Assembly: GCA_002422365.1 (NCBI GenBank)
Contig: DIUO01000031.1
Location: 1-64,000 of the forward strand
Source of the DNA: Proteobacteria bacterium UBA6156
GTDB taxonomy: Bacteria > Pseudomonadota > Alphaproteobacteria > UBA2136 > UBA6156
DNA: 64,000 bases
Direction: 5' to 3'
The translations under genes were made by a program, and so were the position numbers. Below, one piece after another: positions 15,779 to 24,724 of this stretch (positions are counted from its first letter, which is position 1; the number at the start of each line of letters is the position of its first letter). The notes under the pieces are model-generated. The model made no database searches. It was not told the DNA's origin and saw only the letters and a program-made list of their open reading frames with translations.

Positions 15779-18268
15779 TTGGCCGCAAAGACGACGAAAC
15801 CAAAGGTGACAAAAGCTAAGACAGGGGCACGCAAGGCCTCCGCTGCGGCTGTGGCGGCTGAGGTGAAGGGTGAGGCTTTCAATACTCCTCGGGCCAAAAA
15901 GCAAGAAAGCCGGGCAGGGGTAAGCCCGCGCAGCGAGGCGTTGTTTGAGCCCCTGAGCCATGACGACACCATCGCTGCCGTGTGGCCAGTGGCCGGAGAC
16001 CGCCGCAGCCCCCGGCGCGGGCACCACCCGATTTACCAGTGGCTGCGCTGGGGCTTTGTGGCCACCGTGGCGCTGCTGCTGCTGGGGCTGGTGGGTGTGA
16101 TGGTTGTAGCGACCCGGGGCGCAGATTTGAGCGGGCCTGCGTATTTGGCGCTGATTAACATTAACATTGTGGGGCTGGTGCTGCTGCTGCTGTATGTGGT
16201 GAGGCGCGTGGTGGTGATGCTGCTGGACCGCCGTGGGCGGTTGCGCGGGAGCCGCTTGCATTACCGGGTGCTGGGGATTTTTGTGTTTCTGGCGGTGCTG
16301 CCTGCGGTAGGGGTGGGGAGCACGGCGATTTATTTGCTCAACCAGGGGATTGAAAGCTGGTTTGCCACCAAAGTGAGTGTGGCGCTGGAAGGGGGGCGCC
16401 AGGTAGCGGAAGGGTATTTGAAAGAAAGCGGGCGCGGCCTGCAAGGCGAAGTGCTGGCCATGAGCCGCGACCCCGCCTGGCAAATGCCAGCGCTGCTGCT
16501 GAGCCAAGACACCATGGGCGTGTGGCTGCGCCAGCAGCTTAACCTGAAACAGCTGGAAGAACTGGCCGTGGTGGACAGTGATGGCCAGGTGATGGTGAGC
16601 GGGAGTGGGTTGCGGTTTTTGATTTTACCCAGTGAGGTGGTGCAGTATTTGCAGAATGCGGAATTCCAGCGGGCGAATGGGGGTGTGGTGTGGTCGGAAG
16701 TGTTTAGGCAGGCCGATGGGCGCCGCCTGCTGGCGGTGGCACCCCTGAAAGCCGGGCTGTGGCTGGTGGCGCAGAAGAGCCTGAATAATGAGATGCTGGA
16801 GAACATTGGCGCGACGGCCAGTGCCTATAATGATTATGCCGACATGATGGAGCAGCGCAGCCGGATACGCCACGTGGTGACCCTGTTTATGCTGGTGATG
16901 CTGGGCAGCACGGTGACCGCCGCCGTGTGGGCGGGGATAAGATTGGCCAACAAGATTGTGAAGCCGGTAACCGAGCTGGTGCACGGCACCAACCGTGTGA
17001 GTGCGGGTGACCTGACCGTAAGGTTGGAGCCGCGTGACGATGGTGAGCTGGGGGTGCTGACGCAGGCTTTTAACCGGATGACGGTTCAGCTGGCCAGCAA
17101 CCGCGATTTGCTGGAGCGCAAAAACAATGAGCTGGATGAGCGCAGGCGCTTTATTGAGGCGATTTTGACCGGGGTGAGCGCTGGTGTGGTGGCGGTGGAT
17201 GATGAAGGATTAGTGCGTGTGGCCAACCAGAGTGCGATTGTCATGCTGAAGCTGACGCTGGGCACCAAGCTGAGCAAACAGGTGCCCGAATTGGCCGACG
17301 TGGTGCAAGACGTGGGGCAGGGCAACCTGATTGGCCGCAGTGTGGTGCAAAAAGAGCTGAAAGTGACCCTTGCGGAGGGTGATACGCGCACGCTGCTGGT
17401 GCGGTTGGTTCCGCAAGGGGCAATTGGGCTGGCGGGGATGCGCGGTGTGGTGCTGACCTTTGATGACATTACGCCGCTGATTGGGGCCCAGCGCCTGGCG
17501 GCATGGCAAGATGTGGCGCGGCGGCTGGCGCATGAGATTAAGAACCCGCTGACGCCGATTCAGCTAAGTGCCGAGCGTTTGAAGCGGCGGTATTTGAAGC
17601 AGATTGGCACCGATGCGGAGCTGTTTGCGCAGCTGTGCGACACCATAGTGCAGCAAAGCGAAGAAATGCGGCGCATGACCAATGAATTTAGCGATTTTGC
17701 CCGCATGCCGCAGGCGCAAATGCAAGATGAAAACCTGATTGAGCTGGTGGACAGTGTAGTGGCGTTGCAGCGGGCGCGGGGAGGGATTGAATTTGTAACT
17801 GATTACGCCGTGGCGGTGGCGATGGTGAAAGCTGATAAGGGGCAGATAACGCGGGTGTTCACGAACCTGCTGGAGAATGCGTACAATGCCATTGCTGAAA
17901 GGGAAGGCACAAATGTGCCACAGGGACGGGTCGAAATTGTTGCGAGGGAGCAACAAGCTGGTATGCTGTTGCTTGAAATACGCGATAACGGCCGGGGCTT
18001 GCCGGACCATGTGGAGGTTGAAAGTTTGTTTGACCCCTATGTGACCACCCGCAAAGGCGGCACCGGGCTGGGTTTGGCCATTGTGAAGCGCGTGATGGAC
18101 GAACACGGCGGCACCGTAAGGCTGCTGCGGCGGAAAGGCGGAGGAACCACGGTTGAGATGGGGTTCCCGCTCGCTGAACCGACCCTGGCCGCCACCCACG
18201 TTGACGCGGGCCATAAGGCCAACAACAAGGAGATAAAGACCGATGAGCCAACCGACGACACCAGGTAG
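15779..18268 (+). CDS. ntrY: Nitrogen-type sensor histidine kinase NtrY
   Basis: 829 residues. A Lys/Ala-rich basic N-terminus (about 1-35) precedes a multi-helix membrane region with a periplasmic part (to about 385), then a HAMP linker, a PAS domain, the H-box HEIKNPLTPIQLSAERLKRR (phospho-His near 585) and an HATPase with NLLENAYNAI, DNGRGLP and TGLGLAIVK. It should phosphorylate NtrX in response to nitrogen or redox state. The TTG at 15779 is used because GAGGA lies 8 nt upstream and the nearby ATG 15771 runs into a stop. Confidence 0.9.
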   Translation: MAAKTTKPKVTKAKTGARKASAAAVAAEVKGEAFNTPRAKKQESRAGVSPRSEALFEPLSHDDTIAAVWPVAGDRRSPRRGHHPIYQWLRWGFVATVALLLLGLVGVMVVATRGADLSGPAYLALININIVGLVLLLLYVVRRVVVMLLDRRGRLRGSRLHYRVLGIFVFLAVLPAVGVGSTAIYLLNQGIESWFATKVSVALEGGRQVAEGYLKESGRGLQGEVLAMSRDPAWQMPALLLSQDTMGVWLRQQLNLKQLEELAVVDSDGQVMVSGSGLRFLILPSEVVQYLQNAEFQRANGGVVWSEVFRQADGRRLLAVAPLKAGLWLVAQKSLNNEMLENIGATASAYNDYADMMEQRSRIRHVVTLFMLVMLGSTVTAAVWAGIRLANKIVKPVTELVHGTNRVSAGDLTVRLEPRDDGELGVLTQAFNRMTVQLASNRDLLERKNNELDERRRFIEAILTGVSAGVVAVDDEGLVRVANQSAIVMLKLTLGTKLSKQVPELADVVQDVGQGNLIGRSVVQKELKVTLAEGDTRTLLVRLVPQGAIGLAGMRGVVLTFDDITPLIGAQRLAAWQDVARRLAHEIKNPLTPIQLSAERLKRRYLKQIGTDAELFAQLCDTIVQQSEEMRRMTNEFSDFARMPQAQMQDENLIELVDSVVALQRARGGIEFVTDYAVAVAMVKADKGQITRVFTNLLENAYNAIAEREGTNVPQGRVEIVAREQQAGMLLLEIRDNGRGLPDHVEVESLFDPYVTTRKGGTGLGLAIVKRVMDEHGGTVRLLRRKGGGTTVEMGFPLAEPTLAATHVDAGHKANNKEIKTDEPTDDTR

Positions 18269-19604
18269 CCCCACCACCAGCTATGAACTGCTGATTGTGG
18301 ATGATGAAGCTGAAGTGCGCACCGCCCTGGCGGGGATTTTGGAAGATGATGGTTATAGCATTCGGTTTGCCGAAAACGGCGAGCAGGCCCTGCAAGCTGT
18401 AACCGACCGCGTGCCGCAACTGGTGCTGCTGGATATTTGGATGGAAGGCATGGACGGCCTGGAAGTGCTGAGCCGCCTGAAGCGCCGCGTGCCCGACCTG
18501 CCGGTGATTATGATTAGCGGCCACGGCACGATTGAAACCGCCGTGCAAGCCACCCAGAAGGGGGCCTATGACTTTATTGAAAAACCGCCCAGTGTGGAGC
18601 GCCTGCTGCTGACCGTGGGCCGTGCCATACGTGAAGCGCAGTTGCGCAAAGAGAACTATCTGCTGCGTGCCAAGAGTGGCGATGTGCAGGAGCTGCTGGG
18701 GGTGTCTTCGGAAATCGCCACCGTGCGCCAGACCGTGAAGCAAGTGAGCCCCGGCGAAAGCCGTGTGATGATTACGGGCGAGAGCGGCACGGGTAAGGAA
18801 ATTGTGGCGCGGTTGATTCATAAAGGCAGCCGCCGCACCGACAAGCCCTTTGTGCTGCTGGCGCCGGGTGCCGTGAGTGAAGGGACGTTTGAGACTGCGC
18901 TTTCGACTATCGTGGGCCAAGGCCGGGGTGGGACTCTGTTTTTAGACGAAGTGAGCGACCTGACCCCGGCGATGCAAGCCCGGCTGCTGAAGTTTTTGCA
19001 GGACGGATTGCTGCCCGATGCTAACACTGGTTTGCCGATTGAGGCGGATGTGCGCGTGATTAGCAGCACCAACAAGGATTTGAAGCAGCTTGTAGATGGC
19101 GGGAAATTCCGCGCGGACTTGTTTTATCGGTTAAGTGTGGTGCCGGTGATGATGCCCAGCTTGCGCAGCCGCAGCGTGGATATACCCACCCTGGTGCAGC
19201 ACTTTTTGAAAGTGCTGAGCCCCGATGCCCAAGCCATGCCGAAGATTGCGCCCGCGACCATGGCGGTGCTGACCAGCTATGAGTGGCCGGGGAATATTCG
19301 GCAGCTTAAAAACGTGTGTGAATGGCTGGTGATTATGCACAGCGGCAAATTGGTGAACCCCGACATGCTGCCGCCCGAGCTGACCAAAGGCGACGCCGTA
19401 GCCGGCAACCTGATGGAAAATGCCGTGAGCATGCCCCTGCGCCAGGCCCGCGAGTTGTTTGAGAAGAATTATCTGACCAGCCAGCTGATGCGCTTTGGTG
19501 GCAATGTGAGCCGTACGGCGGATTTTGTGGGGATGGAGCGGAGTGCGCTGCACCGGAAGCTGAAGTCTCTGGGCGTTGATGCTCGAATTGAAGGCCCTTT
19601 CTAG
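18243..19604 (+). CDS. ntrX: Response regulator NtrX lacking the GAFTGA loop
   Basis: 453 residues, overlapping ntrY by 26 nt behind an AAGGAG site. The receiver domain (about 15-130) has LIVDDEAEVR, the phospho-acceptor in VLLDIWMEGMDG and a conserved Lys in FIEKPPS. The AAA+ domain has Walker A GESGTGKEIVAR and Walker B GGTLFLDEVSDL. Between them the usual ELFGHxxGAFTGA segment is absent, replaced by GAVSEGTFETALSTIVGQGR, so contact with sigma-54 is unlikely. The C-terminal HTH (GGNVSRTADFVGMERSALHR) is intact. It probably acts as a sigma-70-type regulator. Confidence 0.9.
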   Translation: MSQPTTPGSPTTSYELLIVDDEAEVRTALAGILEDDGYSIRFAENGEQALQAVTDRVPQLVLLDIWMEGMDGLEVLSRLKRRVPDLPVIMISGHGTIETAVQATQKGAYDFIEKPPSVERLLLTVGRAIREAQLRKENYLLRAKSGDVQELLGVSSEIATVRQTVKQVSPGESRVMITGESGTGKEIVARLIHKGSRRTDKPFVLLAPGAVSEGTFETALSTIVGQGRGGTLFLDEVSDLTPAMQARLLKFLQDGLLPDANTGLPIEADVRVISSTNKDLKQLVDGGKFRADLFYRLSVVPVMMPSLRSRSVDIPTLVQHFLKVLSPDAQAMPKIAPATMAVLTSYEWPGNIRQLKNVCEWLVIMHSGKLVNPDMLPPELTKGDAVAGNLMENAVSMPLRQARELFEKNYLTSQLMRFGGNVSRTADFVGMERSALHRKLKSLGVDARIEGPF

Positions 19605-19611
19605 GCAGATA

Positions 19612-19642
19612 AGTGAACAGGTAACAGTGAACAGTGAACAGG
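19612..19642 (+). repeat. Heptamer array, GTGAACA family
   Basis: AGTGAACAG, GTAACAGTGAACAGTGAACAG after the ntrX stop; a small hairpin CTCGCC/GGCGGG (19644-19658) with four T follows and may end the operon. Confidence 0.7.
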
Positions 19643-19681
19643 ACTCGCCTACGGCGGGTTTTGTTCTTAAAGGGGGTTAAA

Positions 19682-20227
19682 ATGATGCGGACGGTGAGTT
19701 TTGATGGGGCGGGGGTGCAGGTGCTGACGCTGGTTTATGGTCGGGATGAGCAGGGGCGTGTGTTGATGCTGGAGCGGGGGGCGCATAAGACATTTTTGCC
19801 CGGATGGTTTGTGGGCGTTGGGGGGAAGGTTGAGGCTGGTGAGAATGTGTTTGATGCCGCTGCGCGGGAATTTGAGGAAGAAACAGGGTTGCGGGCGGTG
19901 GGTTTGAGCCTGCGCGGGAGTTACACCTTTATGACTGAGACGGCGGACAACCGTTGTGGGGTGATTTATTTGTTTGAGTGTGCGGTGGAAGGTGATTTTG
20001 TGGCCGAGGTAGCCGACGGCACGCTGCATTGGTTGACGGTGGCGGAATTGTTGGCGCATGACAAGGTGATGCCTGACCACAAGGTGTGGATGGGGCAGAT
20101 TTTTACGAACAGCACCCATTTTGCGTGTGTGGGGAGTTGGAAGCCGCCGGTGGAGGGGACGCTGAATGTGGGGGAGGAGTGGGCGGATAGCCGGGGGTAT
20201 TTTGAGGGGTTAGAAGTTAGAGGTTAG
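19682..20227 (+). CDS. NUDIX hydrolase
   Basis: 181 residues from ATG 19682 (behind AAGGGGG). The NUDIX box GGKVEAGENVFDAAAREFEE then ETGL is complete (Gx5Ex7REUxEExGU). Substrate cannot be told; the pattern around it (GWFVGVGG) resembles 8-oxo-dGTPase-type members. The last residues (EVRG) are encoded by the GTTAGAG/GTTAGAA heptamer repeat, so the array has become part of the reading frame. Confidence 0.85.
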   Translation: MMRTVSFDGAGVQVLTLVYGRDEQGRVLMLERGAHKTFLPGWFVGVGGKVEAGENVFDAAAREFEEETGLRAVGLSLRGSYTFMTETADNRCGVIYLFECAVEGDFVAEVADGTLHWLTVAELLAHDKVMPDHKVWMGQIFTNSTHFACVGSWKPPVEGTLNVGEEWADSRGYFEGLEVRG

Positions 20228-20241
20228 AGGTTAGAAGTTAG
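20206..20241 (+). repeat. Heptamer array, GTTAGAA/G family
   Basis: GTTAGAA GTTAGAG GTTAGAG GTTAGAA GTTAGAT in tandem; the NUDIX stop TAG lies inside it. A shorter array of the same kind ends mpg (21044-21058). Confidence 0.85.
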
Positions 20242-20279
20242 ATTGGGTATGTGGGTTGGAGAGGTTTGTGGGGGATTTA

Positions 20280-20511
20280 CGGGACGTGCTGGGGAGGGGT
20301 GAAGGTGGTGCCTGGTCGGAGGTTTGCTCAAAAAATAAGATTTTTTGGCAAACCTTACCGCAAGGCACGGTGGGGCAATTATTGCTTGGGAAATGTTGAG
20401 TGGGCTTTGGGTGGGAAGGTTGGATGTGTTCGTGCTTGGATTTTCCGGATCCCGGATACGGGCGGGGGCCCCACATTTGTTCCAAATTTGACCCCGCCGC
20501 GTTCCGGGAAT
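20280..20511. repeat. REP-like palindromic element, copy 4, composite
   Basis: Core 20449-20511 (GGATCCCGGATacGGGcGGGGGCC, loop CATTTGTTCCAAATTTG). A second hairpin, GGTTTGC..AAAAAATaagATTTTTT..GCAAACC, lies at 20318-20353, and GTGCTGGGGAGGGGTG near 20286 matches the module beside copy 2. It fills the 310-bp gap between the NUDIX gene and mpg. Confidence 0.75.
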
Positions 20512-20544
20512 CGGTGCTTTGATTAAGGGGGTGTTTTGAGGATT

Positions 20545-21051
20545 ATGGGGAGATTGGAGCGGGCGTTTTTTGAGCGGGATGTTGTTGAGGTGGCGCGGGC
20601 GTTGCTGGGGTGCTTGCTGGTGCATGAAGTGGCGGGTGTGCGGCGGGTGGGGCGGATTGTGGAGACCGAAGCGTATTTGGCGGAAGGGGATGCGGCGGCG
20701 CATGTGGCTTATGGCAAGAAGGCTTCGGTGCGGGCTTTGGAGGCTGGGCCGGGGACGTTGTATGTTCACCCCATGAGGCAATATGTGGGCATGGACATTG
20801 TGGCGCGCGGCGGGAGTGTGCTGGTGCGGGGGCTTGAGGTTGTGGAAGGCATGGTGGGCCCACTGGATGGGCCGGGGAAGTTGACGCGAGCATTGGGGGT
20901 GACGCGCGACTATGATGGTGTGGATGTGGTGACGGCTGGCCGGATTTGGGTTGAGGCTGGGGAGGTGATGGGCGAGATTGGGGTGGGGCCGCGGGTTGGG
21001 ATTACGCGGGATGTGGGGTTGGAATTGCGGTTTCGGGTTTTGAGGGGTTAG
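20545..21051 (+). CDS. mpg: 3-methyladenine DNA glycosylase (Mpg/AAG family)
   Basis: 168 residues from ATG 20545 behind TTGAGGATT. VARALLGCLLVHEV, GRIVETEAYLAEGDAAAH (catalytic Glu), GPGTLYVHPMRQY and GPGKLTRALGV are the AAG-type signatures. It removes alkylated purines at the start of base excision repair. Shorter than most relatives (about 190-200). The stop overlaps the end of the convergent gene by a few bases and lies in a GTTAGAG repeat. Confidence 0.85.
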   Translation: MGRLERAFFERDVVEVARALLGCLLVHEVAGVRRVGRIVETEAYLAEGDAAAHVAYGKKASVRALEAGPGTLYVHPMRQYVGMDIVARGGSVLVRGLEVVEGMVGPLDGPGKLTRALGVTRDYDGVDVVTAGRIWVEAGEVMGEIGVGPRVGITRDVGLELRFRVLRG

Positions 21052-22148
21052 AGGTTAGATTGGGGGTGGGGGCTTGGCTGCGGAGCCGTGTGGAGAAGTT
21101 CGGGGTAGTATTTTTCGAGGAGATTTATATTGGTCCATAACACTTGCCAGCCCTGTAGCATTTTATGGATAGGCTCCAAATTGGTGAGATTGATGTTGAA
21201 GCGTGCAGTTGGCAGATAGTCGATTATGGTTGTTGGGACAAAAACAAACATATTGTTGTCTTGAATGATCAGTTCCATGGTCGGAAGGTCGTTGAAAGAG
21301 CCGTTGCACTCGAGCAGATCATGTAAAAACTCTGGTTTAAGGAGTTTGTGGGCTTCATGAACTTCGTGCCGTGTGTAAGCATTAAAAGTATTTTCAGTCT
21401 TCTCGCAGGGTAGCGGAAGGGCATTCCACTTTTTATTGGTTAGCTTAGATTGTTCGAAGGTGAGAAGTAATGATGTGGGGGCTGAATGAAGGAGTTTGAT
21501 ATGAATGCAAATACCATCGAATAAATTGATGAGATCGGGGTAATTGCTAAAAATTGATGATTTGGCGTATTTGAGTTCTAGAATGTGAACCTCGAACGGG
21601 GTTGCGCCGATGAAACCATATGCGGTGAGAGGATTATGGAGAACAGATATGTCCTCTTTAAATATCTTTTTGAAAAGCTTAATGCTTACGTTGCCGGGAC
21701 TTTTATAAGGTATCGCCAATTGGTTGAATACAGAGGGGATGACTACGTTGAAATACCTTTTGGAAATGCGAGTTGCGAAGAATAAATAGGGTGAGGTGAC
21801 TAAAAATGCGATAAGCGAAACAACTAATTTTCTGCTACGGCGTTTCGCTACGATTTGGGAAAAGAATTTACCAAGGGGTGTTAAGACGGGTGATAGCAAA
21901 GTTAAGATGCCGAACTTGCCTGCCAATGTGTAACCCACGCCCCAAAATGGTATGCTGATGATTGCTACGATGTAGCCTATTACAACCCTTTTAAACGTGA
22001 TGGAACGGCTGACTTCAAGGACCTTAAGTTGGGATTTGAGCTGCTTAAGACGTTCGGCAGACCATTGCAGTTCTTCTAGGGGAAGTCCCTTTTCGTATAT
22101 TTCCTCCGAGGGCGAGGAAATTACCGGCATTTTGGCTTTAGAGGACAT
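21048..22148 (-). CDS. DUF3137-like membrane protein, AT-rich
   Basis: 366 residues. An amphipathic start (LPLEELQWSAERLKQLKSQL), two membrane segments (about 50-70 and 100-120) and a soluble domain with GFIGATPFEVHILELKYA and later NMFVFVPTTI resemble DUF3137 proteins of unknown function. The start at 22148 overlaps the end of ctaE by 11 bp; a later ATG at 22130 is possible. Base composition is clearly AT-richer than the surrounding genes, which suggests transfer or relaxed selection. Confidence 0.6.
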   Translation of the reverse strand: MSSKAKMPVISSPSEEIYEKGLPLEELQWSAERLKQLKSQLKVLEVSRSITFKRVVIGYIVAIISIPFWGVGYTLAGKFGILTLLSPVLTPLGKFFSQIVAKRRSRKLVVSLIAFLVTSPYLFFATRISKRYFNVVIPSVFNQLAIPYKSPGNVSIKLFKKIFKEDISVLHNPLTAYGFIGATPFEVHILELKYAKSSIFSNYPDLINLFDGICIHIKLLHSAPTSLLLTFEQSKLTNKKWNALPLPCEKTENTFNAYTRHEVHEAHKLLKPEFLHDLLECNGSFNDLPTMELIIQDNNMFVFVPTTIIDYLPTARFNINLTNLEPIHKMLQGWQVLWTNINLLEKYYPELLHTAPQPSPHPQSNL

Positions 22149-22926
22149 AGATGAAGAGGAAGAGGCCGATCCAGACGACGTCGACGAAGTGCCAGTACCA
22201 GGCGGCGGCTTCGAAGTAGAAGTGGTTGTGGCGGGAGAAGTCTTTTTTAGCCAGACGGTAGTGCACGAACATGAGCATGACACTGCCCAGCAGCACGTGG
22301 AAGCCGTGGAAGCCCGTGAGCATATAGAAGATGGTGCCGTAGGCGCCGCTGCTGATGCTGTAGCCCGCGTGTTGGTACTCCAGCATTTGGCAAAACAGGA
22401 AAATGACGCCGAGTTGCCAGGTGAGGAAGGTGTAGAACGTGGCCTGAGCCCGGCGGCTGTGCAGCAAGGCGTGGTGGGCCAGCGTGACCGTGACGCCTGA
22501 GGTGAGCAAGAGCAGCGTGTTGATGACGGGCAGGTGGATGGGGAGGAGTTCTATCCCCACCGGTGGCCAGACGGGGGCGTGCATGCGCATGTAAAAATAG
22601 GCGGCGAAGAAGGCGGCGAAGAACATGACTTCGGACGCGATGAAGAAGATCATGCCGTAGCGATTGGCGAGGTCTAGCACCAGGGGCACCGCGCCGGGGG
22701 CGTAGCCGCGTTGGCGGGATTCTTTGATCAGCATGAAAAACCAGGCCATGGCGCCCGCCATGAGTAACCCAAGACCCGCCACCAGGGTGAGCTGGCCGTA
22801 GAGGGCGGGTTGGATGTGGAGCATCATGACCACGCCAAAAGCGACTAAGCCGCCGCCCAGGCAGGAGAGGGGCGGCCAGATGGAGGGGGCGGGGATGTGG
22901 AAGTCGTGGTCGGCGTGGTGGGACAT
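22138..22926 (-). CDS. ctaE: Cytochrome c oxidase subunit III
   Basis: 262 residues with seven membrane helices. SEVMFFAAFFAAYFY, TGFHGFHVLLGSVML and AAAWYWHFVDVVWIGLF are the subunit III signatures. Part of the aa3-type terminal oxidase in the inner membrane. Third gene of a minus-strand group with two small membrane proteins; subunits I and II and ctaG are not in the window. Confidence 0.96.
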   Translation of the reverse strand: MSHHADHDFHIPAPSIWPPLSCLGGGLVAFGVVMMLHIQPALYGQLTLVAGLGLLMAGAMAWFFMLIKESRQRGYAPGAVPLVLDLANRYGMIFFIASEVMFFAAFFAAYFYMRMHAPVWPPVGIELLPIHLPVINTLLLLTSGVTVTLAHHALLHSRRAQATFYTFLTWQLGVIFLFCQMLEYQHAGYSISSGAYGTIFYMLTGFHGFHVLLGSVMLMFVHYRLAKKDFSRHNHFYFEAAAWYWHFVDVVWIGLFLFIYVL

Positions 22927-22929
22927 GGG

Positions 22930-22976
22930 GGTGCTTGTGTTTGGTGTTTAGTGTTTGGTGTTTTGGTGTTTAGTTT
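22930..22976 (+). repeat. Heptamer array, GTGTTTA/G family
   Basis: GTGTTTG GTGTTTA GTGTTTG GTGTTTT GGTGTTTAG between ctaE and the small gene upstream of it. Confidence 0.8.
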
Positions 22977-23308
22977 TGGGGGGGGTGGACGAGGGAGGGG
23001 TCGTCGTATTCCGGCAGGCGGAGGCCTTTGTAGTCGTATTGGATGCGGGTGCCGAATTCGCGGACGTAGTCTGTCCCCCGCGTGTGGCCGGGGCCGCCGA
23101 GGTAGGTGATGAGGATAAAGAAGTAAACCAGCGCGCCGCCGATGCCGATGATGAGCATCTTCATGAACACGGCGTAGGTTTGGGTGTAGTCGGCGTGCAA
23201 AGCGGCTTTGTTGTAGTGCAGTTTTTCGTGCAATTTTTCTGGTGCGTGCACGGCGGCGGGAGCCTTGGCGGCAGGTTTTTTACTGCTGGACTTGGTAGGT
23301 TGCGCCAT
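22970..23308 (-). CDS. Small oxidase-associated membrane protein (subunit IV-like)
   Basis: 112 residues from ATG 23308 (behind AAGGAGGCTCCT). A Lys/Ala/Pro-rich start leads to DYTQTYAVFMKMLIIGIGGA and one membrane helix, resembling the short subunit IV of aa3 oxidases (TYxxF then a single helix), here with about 40 extra C-terminal residues. Its position directly before ctaE supports a role in the oxidase. Could instead be an unrelated single-span protein. Confidence 0.55.
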   Translation of the reverse strand: MAQPTKSSSKKPAAKAPAAVHAPEKLHEKLHYNKAALHADYTQTYAVFMKMLIIGIGGALVYFFILITYLGGPGHTRGTDYVREFGTRIQYDYKGLRLPEYDDPSLVHPPQN

Positions 23309-23456
23309 AGGAGCCTCCTTGCGGGATTGCGGGTTGATGGTGCGCATAACGCCAGATAAACACGCTGGCCGCAAGGCTGAGGGCAAAGACCAGCAGCGCT
23401 ATGGCAAGAGCGATGTTGCGGCGGCGCATCGGGTGGGGGTTTTTAGCTTTGGTCAT
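23280..23456 (-). CDS. CoxF-like small membrane protein, 58 residues
   Basis: Starts MTKAKNPHPMRRRNIALAIA with one helix (LLVFALSLAASVFIW). The basic RRRN just before the helix matches CoxF proteins of alphaproteobacterial oxidase operons. It overlaps the next gene by 29 bp in another frame. In most relatives CoxF is followed by ctaG (Cox11), which is absent here. TAATTT 7-12 nt before the ATG could be a leaderless-type -10. Confidence 0.6.
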   Translation of the reverse strand: MTKAKNPHPMRRRNIALAIALLVFALSLAASVFIWRYAHHQPAIPQGGSYGATYQVQQ

Positions 23457-23476
23457 GAAGGGAAATTAGCATGGGA

Positions 23477-23506
23477 AGTGAACAGTGAACAGTGCACAGT
23501 GAACAG
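23477..23506 (+). repeat. Heptamer array, GTGAACA family
   Basis: AGTGAAC AGTGAAC AGTGCAC AGTGAAC in the divergent gap between the oxidase genes and prfB. Confidence 0.8.
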
Positions 23507-23575
23507 GGGGATGATGTTTGCGGTGGGGGGGGATTTCTGGTAGGTTTTGCGCCATTGTTAATAAAGGACACAGTT

Positions 23576-24689
23576 ATGCAGCCGGACATACGGGATTTGG
23601 TGGGACAGATAGAGCAGGGGTTGGCCTTGCTCGGGAGGAGCCTTTGACCTGCCGGTAGCAAGGGCACGGATTAATGAACTTGATGTAATGGCCCAGGATG
23701 CAAGCCTGTGGGCCGATGCCAACCGCGCCAAAACCGTGATGCAGGAAAAGCGCAAGTTGGAGGTTCAGGTTGGCACGTATGACGACATTAAACGGCGGCT
23801 GGATGATGCCCTGGCGCTGATGGAGCTGGGGGAAGAAGGCAAAGATGCCGCCCTGGTGGCTGAGGGTGAGGCTGAATTGCAGAGCTTGGTGGTGGATTCT
23901 AAGAAACTGGAGACCCAGTGCCTGTTGGGTGGTAAAATGGACGGCAACAACGCCTACCTTGAAGTGCACGCCGGGGCCGGCGGCACCGAAAGTTGTGACT
24001 GGGCGGGGATGCTGCTGCGGATGTATATGCGCTGGGCCGAGCGGCAAGGTTTTAAGGTGAGCATGGTGGATGAAACTCCTGGTGAGCAAGCCGGTGTGAA
24101 AAGCGCCACGATTATGATTGAAGGCACCTTTGCTTATGGGTTGGCGAAGACGGAGACGGGGGTGCATCGGTTAGTGCGCATTAGCCCCTTTGACAGCAAT
24201 GACCGCCGCCACACCAGCTTTGCCAGCGTGTTTGTGTACCCCGAGGTGGACAACACGATTGAAATTGAAATTGATATGAGCAAAGTGCGGGTGGACACGT
24301 TTAGGAGCAGCGGGGCGGGGGGGCAGCATGTAAACACCACCGACAGCGCGATTAGGATGACCCACCTGCCCAGCGGCATTGTGGTGGCCTGCCAGCAAGA
24401 CCGCAGCCAACACCGCAACCGCGATATTGCCCTGCAAATGCTGAAGGCAAGGTTGTATGAACTGGAGTTAAGCAAGCAAGACGCCGAACGCGACGCCGTG
24501 GAAGCCACCAAAACCGACAACAGCTGGGGGCACCAGATACGCAGCTATGTGTTGCAACCCTACCAGATGGTAAAAGATTTACGCACCGGAGAGGAAACGA
24601 GTAATACCGCTGCGGTGTTAGATGGTGATATTGATGGCTTTATACAGGCGGCGCTTGCTGCCAAGGTTGGGAATACCCGGCAGGCTTAA
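23576..24689 (+). CDS. prfB: Peptide chain release factor 2 with programmed +1 frameshift
   Basis: The first 23 codons (MQPDIRDLVGQIEQGLALLG, then RSL) run to an in-frame TGA at 23645-23647. The site is GGGAGG AGC CTT TGA C: an internal Shine-Dalgarno (23633-23638) three bases before CTT TGA C, the arrangement of the classic RF2 autoregulatory frameshift. Shifting +1 at CTT continues with GAC at 23646 (DLPVARARINELDVM), giving about 370 residues. RISPFDSNDRRHTS carries the SPF codon-recognition motif and SSGAGGQHVN the catalytic GGQ. RF2 reads UGA and UAA. The ATG at 23576 follows AAAGGA. Confidence 0.95.
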
Positions 24690-24724
24690 CGGGTGTTGCC
24701 GAATTTGTTGAACCGATAAGGAAC

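Noticed and set aside
18850..18950. Frameshift in ntrX explaining the missing GAFTGA segment
   Set aside because: The reading frame continues cleanly through Walker B and the HTH, and the replacement segment is in frame and protein-like.
20251..20526. 91-codon plus-strand frame between NUDIX and mpg
   Set aside because: Composed of the composite repeat; the apparent protein is a translation of the hairpins.
23576..23647. prfB as a broken gene with an early stop
   Set aside because: The stop is the UGA of a canonical frameshift site with a spaced internal Shine-Dalgarno, so the gene is intact.
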